Of a stretch of 64,000 bases of DNA, positions 59,102-64,000 are shown piece after piece; position 1 is the first letter of the stretch, and every line of letters begins with the position of its first letter. The notes below the pieces were generated by a model. The model was not told the origin of the DNA. It did no database searches and saw only the letters and a list, made by a program, of their open reading frames with translations. A program made the position numbers and the translations under genes. Source of the DNA: Burkholderiales bacterium (GTDB taxonomy: Bacteria; Pseudomonadota; Gammaproteobacteria; Burkholderiales; Nitrosomonadaceae); NCBI GenBank assembly GCA_015075225.1, contig JABTUQ010000003.1, forward strand, positions 248,001 through 312,000. Reading direction: 5' to 3'.

Positions 59102-59881
59102 ATGCGGGAATCTGACTCAGAGCAATTATCTGTTACCAATCCGCGCTGGAGGAGGCGGGGTATCTATCTTTTGCCCAACCTCTTTACGACTGCAGCGCTG
59201 TTTGCTGGTTTCTATGCAATTGTGCAGGCAATGAATGGCCATTATGAGCATTCCGTCATCGCTATTTTTGTGGCTATGGTGTTTGATGGCCTGGATGGCC
59301 GGGTAGCTCGCCTGACACATACACAAAGTGAATTCGGTGCTGAATATGATAGCTTGTCCGATATGGTTTCGTTTGGAGCTGCTCCCGCGTTGATTGTGTA
59401 TGAATGGGCATTAAGGGATCTGGGGAAGCTGGGCTGGATTGCTGCATTTATCTATTGCGCTTGTGCTGCGTTGCGCCTCGCCCGGTTCAATGTAACCGTC
59501 GAAGTTATTGACAAACGGTTTTTTCAGGGTTTGCCAAGTCCGGCTGCGGCTGCATTGATTGCTGGAATGATCTGGGTAGTGTTGGATTTTCAGGTGGTGC
59601 CTGCCGATATCTCGTGGTTGGCGTGGATCATGACGCTGTTTGCCGGGTTGACCATGGTAACCAATATCCCTTACTACAGCGGTAAGGAAATCAATTTGCA
59701 CAAAAGAGTTTCATTTTTTGTGATTGTGGTGCTTCTTCTGTTCGTTTTTGTCCTGATTCCAAGCCATCCTCCACTGGTGTTATTCGGAATGTTCCTGGCT
59801 TATGCATTATCCGGGTACGGTATGAAGATCTGGCGGCTGTACAAGAACAGAAAACGTAATGAAATTCGTAAAGAAGCTTGA
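59102..59881 (+). CDS. pssA: Phosphatidylserine synthase
   Basis: The 259-residue integral membrane enzyme joins CDP-diacylglycerol and serine. The CDP-alcohol transferase signature is complete: DGLDGRVARLTHTQSEFGAE then YDSLSD. Seven or eight hydrophobic segments follow. ATG 59102 is chosen because the MRESDSEQLSVTNPRWRRRG start is usual for relatives; upstream codons overlap the end of psd. Intact, in operon with psd. Confidence 0.93.
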   Translation: MRESDSEQLSVTNPRWRRRGIYLLPNLFTTAALFAGFYAIVQAMNGHYEHSVIAIFVAMVFDGLDGRVARLTHTQSEFGAEYDSLSDMVSFGAAPALIVYEWALRDLGKLGWIAAFIYCACAALRLARFNVTVEVIDKRFFQGLPSPAAAALIAGMIWVVLDFQVVPADISWLAWIMTLFAGLTMVTNIPYYSGKEINLHKRVSFFVIVVLLLFVFVLIPSHPPLVLFGMFLAYALSGYGMKIWRLYKNRKRNEIRKEA

Positions 59882-60117
59882 ATATCTGCTGTTGCGAAAC
59901 GAAGGTAAACGTTTTATATTTGCCGGCATGATGCAATTTACTGAAATTACCCACATCTTTCATCCTTCCTGCCCGACAGTCTGGCTCTATCTTGCCAACT
60001 GGCTGCTGCGCCCAGTGCGCTAACTATTTCAATCCTTTCTATACCCGTTTTGAAGAATAGAGGCTGTCTATCAGCCAATTGTCCGGTTTTTGGCCAGAAT
60101 AATCGTGGAGTGGAGCA

Positions 60118-61650
60118 ATGAAAGAACGTTTGGTTATTTTTGATACAACGTTGCGTGACGGCGAGCAAAGCCCCGGCGCATCCATGACTTTGGAGGAAAA
60201 AGTACGCATCGCGAGGCAGCTGGAGCGTATGGGAGTGGATGTGATAGAGGCAGGATTCCCGGCCGCATCAAAAGGCGATTTTGAAGCAGTCAGAGCAGTG
60301 GCGGAGGCTGTGAACAACAGTACCGTATGCGGACTTGCCCGTGCAATGGAAGCAGATATCAACCGTGCCGGCGAGGCATTGCAAGTGAATCAGAATGTGC
60401 GTATTCACACCTTTATCGCCACCTCTCCGATACATATGAAGAACAAGCTGCGGATGTCGCCTGAACAGGTGATCGAGCAGGCGGTCAAGGCAGTCAAATG
60501 GGCGCGCCAGTACACCGATAATGTCGAATTTTCACCTGAGGATGCCGGGCGATCCGAAACCGATTTTCTTTGCCGTGTTCTGGAGGCTGTCATTGACGCG
60601 GGTGCGCGGACGCTGAATATTCCGGATACAGTGGGATACACTATGCCTGATCAATTTGGTGGCTTGATTCGTACCCTGCGGGAGCGTATTCCGAATTCTG
60701 ACAAAGCAGTTTTCTCGGTTCATTGCCATAACGATCTCGGTCTGGCCGTCGCCAATTCGTTGTCTGCTGTTATGAATGGTGCGCGCCAGGTGGAATGCAC
60801 CATCAATGGATTGGGTGAACGTGCTGGTAATGCTGCGCTTGAAGAAATAGTGATGGCAGTACGGACACGGCAGGATTACTTCCCGTGCGACACACGCATC
60901 GATACTACGCAAATTGTGCCTGCCAGCAAGCTGGTGTCAGGTATTACCGGATTTCCGGTGCAACCCAATAAAGCGATTGTTGGCGCCAATGCGTTTGCCC
61001 ATGAATCAGGCATTCATCAGGATGGAGTGCTTAAACACCGTGAAACTTATGAAATCATGCGGGCGGAAGATGTGGGCTGGGGAGCCAATAAACTGTTGCT
61101 GGGCAAACATTCCGGGCGGAATGCATTTCGCAGCCGTTTGAAAGATCTGGGAATCAAATTGGAATCGGAAGAGCAGTTGAATGCCGTATTTATGCGCTTC
61201 AAGGATCTTGCCGATAAAAAACACGAGATTTTTGACGAAGATTTGCATGCACTTGTTTCGGATGAAGTGCAAATTCCTGAGGAACACTACCGCCTGCTTT
61301 CGCTAGCCGCTCGTAGTGAAACCGGAGAAATGCCTTTTTCCCGGGTCGTGATAGCAATTGGGAATAGCGAACATCGGGCCGAATCCGAAGGGAGCGGGCC
61401 GGTGGATGCTACATTCCGGGCGATTGAGAAAATACTGGATAGCAAGGCTGAGCTACAGTTGTTTTCTGTGAATAACATTACCAGTGGTACGGATGCACAG
61501 GGCGAAGTGACTGTGCGTTTGCAAAAAGCCGGGCGGATTGTGAATGGCCATGGCGCTGATACCGATATCATTGCTGCCTCTGCCAAGGCCTATCTCAGTG
61601 CATGCAATAAATTGCACTCCAGTCTGGAACGAACCCATCCACAAGTGTAG
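60118..61650 (+). CDS. leuA: 2-isopropylmalate synthase
   Basis: The 510-residue enzyme commits ketoisovalerate to leucine. The N-terminal barrel has [47 protein letters not shown] and [17 protein letters not shown] with the metal His pair; the C-terminal regulatory domain (from about 390) senses leucine. A gap of 236 bases before it shows no gene. Intact; a thioredoxin gene follows 15 bases later. Confidence 0.95.
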   Translation: MKERLVIFDTTLRDGEQSPGASMTLEEKVRIARQLERMGVDVIEAGFPAASKGDFEAVRAVAEAVNNSTVCGLARAMEADINRAGEALQVNQNVRIHTFIATSPIHMKNKLRMSPEQVIEQAVKAVKWARQYTDNVEFSPEDAGRSETDFLCRVLEAVIDAGARTLNIPDTVGYTMPDQFGGLIRTLRERIPNSDKAVFSVHCHNDLGLAVANSLSAVMNGARQVECTINGLGERAGNAALEEIVMAVRTRQDYFPCDTRIDTTQIVPASKLVSGITGFPVQPNKAIVGANAFAHESGIHQDGVLKHRETYEIMRAEDVGWGANKLLLGKHSGRNAFRSRLKDLGIKLESEEQLNAVFMRFKDLADKKHEIFDEDLHALVSDEVQIPEEHYRLLSLAARSETGEMPFSRVVIAIGNSEHRAESEGSGPVDATFRAIEKILDSKAELQLFSVNNITSGTDAQGEVTVRLQKAGRIVNGHGADTDIIAASAKAYLSACNKLHSSLERTHPQV

Positions 61651-61665
61651 GTACGAGAGCGAATC

Positions 61666-62130
61666 ATGAAACAGTGGTTTTCTGTTTTTCTGCTTGCACT
61701 GGTTCTGAGTCTGTCCGCAAAAGCAGCGGAAGCTTTTGGCTTCCGCTTCGAGGATAGTGCAGGCAAAACTCACACCTTATCTGGCTATAAAGGGAAATGG
61801 GTGCTGGTCAATTTCTGGGCAACGTGGTGCCCGCCCTGTCTGAGAGAAATTCCTGATTTATCCGAGCTATCCAGGGAAAGGAACGATATTGTCGTCATTG
61901 GCATTGCCATGGAGTATGACAATGCACGGGATATTGTGGCATTCGCAGAGAAGATGGCGATACCTTACCCGATCGTGCTGGGTGACAGAGCATCAGTGGC
62001 ACAACTCGACGATGAGGAAATTTCATTGTTGCCAAGCACTTATTTGTTTGATCCTGAAGGTAAACCAGCTGCACGTAAAATTGGGTTGATTACCCGTGCC
62101 GAGATCGAGGCGTTCGTAGGCGCCCGCTAA
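61666..62130 (+). CDS. TlpA-like periplasmic thioredoxin
   Basis: A 154-residue protein with a signal peptide (first 22 residues, cut near SAKAA) and the thioredoxin site FWATWCPPCLREIPDLSEL (CPPC), then VVIGIAMEYDN and the cis-Pro strand LLPSTYLFDPEG. It would reduce periplasmic disulfides, for example during cytochrome c maturation. It follows leuA closely and may share its transcript. Confidence 0.85.
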   Translation: MKQWFSVFLLALVLSLSAKAAEAFGFRFEDSAGKTHTLSGYKGKWVLVNFWATWCPPCLREIPDLSELSRERNDIVVIGIAMEYDNARDIVAFAEKMAIPYPIVLGDRASVAQLDDEEISLLPSTYLFDPEGKPAARKIGLITRAEIEAFVGAR

Positions 62131-62147
62131 AATGATGTAAACCCTGG

Positions 62148-62741
62148 TTATTCTGGTGCCGCAGCATAAGTCCAGTTGCGGCGCCAGGCACTTAGTATCA
62201 AATCGGGATAGGTGGCCTTGCCCAGACTCCCGTTATACCTTCCCAGTGCTCTGAAATAATCCCCTTTTTCCAGATCAAGGTAGTGGCGCAGGATGGTGCA
62301 ACCGTAACGCAAGTTAACACGCAGATGAAACAGGTTGTGCTCCTGGTTGCCGATCATTTCCACCCAGAATGGCATGACTTGCATGTATCCGCGTGCGCCG
62401 GCTGAAGAGACTGCATATTTCCTGAAATTACTTTCAACTTGAATGATGCTGAGTACCAGCTCAGGATCCAGTCCGGCGCGCGTGGCTTCATAGTGAACGG
62501 TAATCAGAAATGCCCTGCGTTCCTCTATATCTGGGATACGTTTTTCCAGTCGTTCCGTCATGCTATCCAGCCAATCTTTTGCTTCAGGCCTGGGGAGTGT
62601 AATAAGCATGGGCACTACCCGGTCGCTGATGGCACGATGTAGTACCGTTCGAGTACTGACTGACAAGGGCTCATGGACCTGGGCTCCAGCCATGGCTGCA
62701 TCGGAGATCAAGAATAATATTGAATATATCAGTCGCCACAT
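62148..62741 (-). CDS. Lytic transglycosylase (SLT domain)
   Basis: The 197-residue protein has a signal peptide (cut near AMAGA), a helical lead, and a lysozyme-like domain: [20 protein letters not shown] with catalytic Glu103, [12 protein letters not shown], and [29 protein letters not shown]. It cleaves peptidoglycan strands. Its start overlaps the proS stop by 13 bases on the same strand, so the two are probably translated together, as in many relatives. Confidence 0.9.
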   Translation of the reverse strand: MWRLIYSILFLISDAAMAGAQVHEPLSVSTRTVLHRAISDRVVPMLITLPRPEAKDWLDSMTERLEKRIPDIEERRAFLITVHYEATRAGLDPELVLSIIQVESNFRKYAVSSAGARGYMQVMPFWVEMIGNQEHNLFHLRVNLRYGCTILRHYLDLEKGDYFRALGRYNGSLGKATYPDLILSAWRRNWTYAAAPE

Positions 62742-64000
62742 ATTTTATTGATGATAGAAGCTACCTCCGTGAGTGAGAGCATTTGCGGTGTTTTATCCAG
62801 CCGTCCCTGATATTCCACCTTGCCTTCTTTCAGATTCCGTTCGCCGATCACGATACGGTGCGGAATGCCGATGAGCTCCTGATCGGCAAACATCACCCCG
62901 GGTCTTTCCTCGCGATCATCCAGCAATACCTCAATACCAGCATTGCGGCAGGCCTGATAAATATTCTCTGTTTCCGTCTGGACCAGCTGGCTTTTATGGT
63001 AGCTGACCGGAATAATCGATAATTGGAACGGTGCGATTGATCGGGGAAATATGATGCCTCGTTCGTCATAGTTTTGCTCAATAGCGGCCGCGACAATACG
63101 TGAAACACCAATGCCATAACAGCCCATTTCCAGAATTCTGGTTTGCCCGGATTCATCCAGGTAAGTAGCTTTCATTTTTTCCGAATACTTGGTACGCAAT
63201 TGAAAAACATGGCCCACCTCAATACCCCGGCAAATTTCCAGTATTCCCTTGCCGTCGGGTGAAGGATCGCCTGTCACCACATTGCGGATGTCAAACACTT
63301 GTTGTGGCAAGGGCAGATCCCGTTCGAAATTGACATGATGCAGGTGAAAATCTTCTTCGTTGGCTCCGCAAGCGAAGTTGCTCATTTCTAGGACGGCACG
63401 ATCAGCAATAATCATGGCTTTTGTGCCAACCGGCCCGAGATACCCTGGCGGGCAGCCCATTTCGGAAATAATCCTGCTTTCTTCGGCAAATTCGAAATCA
63501 CTCAAAAACGGAATTTTTCTGACCTTGGTTTCATTAAGCTGGTGGTCGCCACGCAGTAGTAGCAGATAAAATTTGTCTCCTGCCGTAACAGCGAGCGTTT
63601 TGAGGGTTTGTTCAATGGGAATATGCAAGAAGTCAGCAACATCCTGGCAGGATTTGCGTTCGGGCGTGGCGATCTTTTCCATGACCTCCACTGAGATCTT
63701 GCGCGGGATGCCATGCGGCACAGCCTCGGCGAGTTCAATATTGGCGGCATAATCGGAATCAGGACAGAAAGCGATGGCATCTTCACCGGAATCAGCCAGA
63801 ACATGAAATTCATGTGAACCGCTTCCTCCGATTGCTCCGGTATCAGCAGCCACAGCCCGGAATTTCAGGCCAATCCGGGTAAAAATCCTGCCGTAGGTTT
63901 CCTGCATGAGGCGATAGGTCTGTTCCAGGCTCTCCACATCAGCATGAAAGGAATAAGCATCTTTCATGATAAATTCGCGTGCACGCATAACACCAAAACG
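62729..64000 (-). CDS. proS: Prolyl-tRNA synthetase, C-terminal part (runs off the window)
   Basis: 424 codons of proS lie in the window. Seen are motif 2 region [19 protein letters not shown], the inserted editing domain (from [20 protein letters not shown] to ERDLPLP), motif 3 [17 protein letters not shown] and the anticodon-binding domain [13 protein letters not shown]. The bacterial type with a YbaK-like insert removes mischarged alanine. Its 5' third lies beyond base 64000. No break is seen. Confidence 0.95.
   Translation of the reverse strand, partial: RFGVMRAREFIMKDAYSFHADVESLEQTYRLMQETYGRIFTRIGLKFRAVAADTGAIGGSGSHEFHVLADSGEDAIAFCPDSDYAANIELAEAVPHGIPRKISVEVMEKIATPERKSCQDVADFLHIPIEQTLKTLAVTAGDKFYLLLLRGDHQLNETKVRKIPFLSDFEFAEESRIISEMGCPPGYLGPVGTKAMIIADRAVLEMSNFACGANEEDFHLHHVNFERDLPLPQQVFDIRNVVTGDPSPDGKGILEICRGIEVGHVFQLRTKYSEKMKATYLDESGQTRILEMGCYGIGVSRIVAAAIEQNYDERGIIFPRSIAPFQLSIIPVSYHKSQLVQTETENIYQACRNAGIEVLLDDREERPGVMFADQELIGIPHRIVIGERNLKEGKVEYQGRLDKTPQMLSLTEVASIINKICGD

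Overview
The window most likely comes from a betaproteobacterium of the Nitrosomonas type. This is inferred from the conserved core blocks (ilvB-ilvH-ilvC-psd-pssA-leuA; glnE next to a yhdP-nitrilase-tldD row; proS followed by a small lytic transglycosylase), the roughly 50% GC, the load of insertion sequences and a fatty-acid cis/trans isomerase. No ammonia-oxidation gene lies in the window, so the genus is an inference.

Positions 1-20.9 kb form an accessory region. It holds a TnpB-only IS200/IS605-type element with its right end, a higBA pair, an IS5-family element, what looks like a single integron-type cassette carrying a toxin-antitoxin pair, and a surface-polysaccharide cluster (Wzt-type ABC ATPase, methyltransferases, a very large multidomain glycosyltransferase, a sugar epimerase, a GT2 rhamnosyltransferase-like enzyme). 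The cluster is broken by two IS1182-family copies and one IS3-family copy. One IS1182 copy splits the giant methyltransferase/glycosyltransferase gene, the IS3 copy splits a SIR2-like gene, and the second IS1182 copy splits the epimerase. Three more toxin-antitoxin modules follow (killer/antidote, BrnT/BrnA-like, MazF/MazE-like).

Positions 20.9-38 kb carry DNA maintenance genes (holB, a broken AddB-like nuclease gene, sbcC, a decayed sbcD), a tightly overlapping AmmeMemoRadiSam operon with an alpha/beta hydrolase, a secreted thioredoxin plus beta-propeller pair, crcB, an IS1595 remnant and a Pro-Arg-His tRNA cluster. Positions 38-45 kb hold an IS5-family remnant, cti, a ZnuD-like TonB receptor and a frameshifted zur-like regulator. 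From 45 kb to the end the DNA is mostly intact core: glnE, yhdP, a nitrilase, tldD, branched-chain amino acid synthesis (ilvBHC, leuA), phosphatidylethanolamine synthesis (pssA, psd), a thioredoxin, a transglycosylase and partial proS.

Two themes run through the window. First, a 148-bp repeat with terminal inverted repeats occurs four times, and its ends supply stop codons to adjacent reading frames. Second, many genes and all three tRNAs differ from their expected form by single bases in short homopolymer runs, while several 2-4 kb core genes are intact. This points either to localised gene decay or to consensus errors and affects every pseudogene call here. The most striking single lesion in the core is an in-frame stop in psd just after the Gly-Ser pair expected to be the self-cleavage site.
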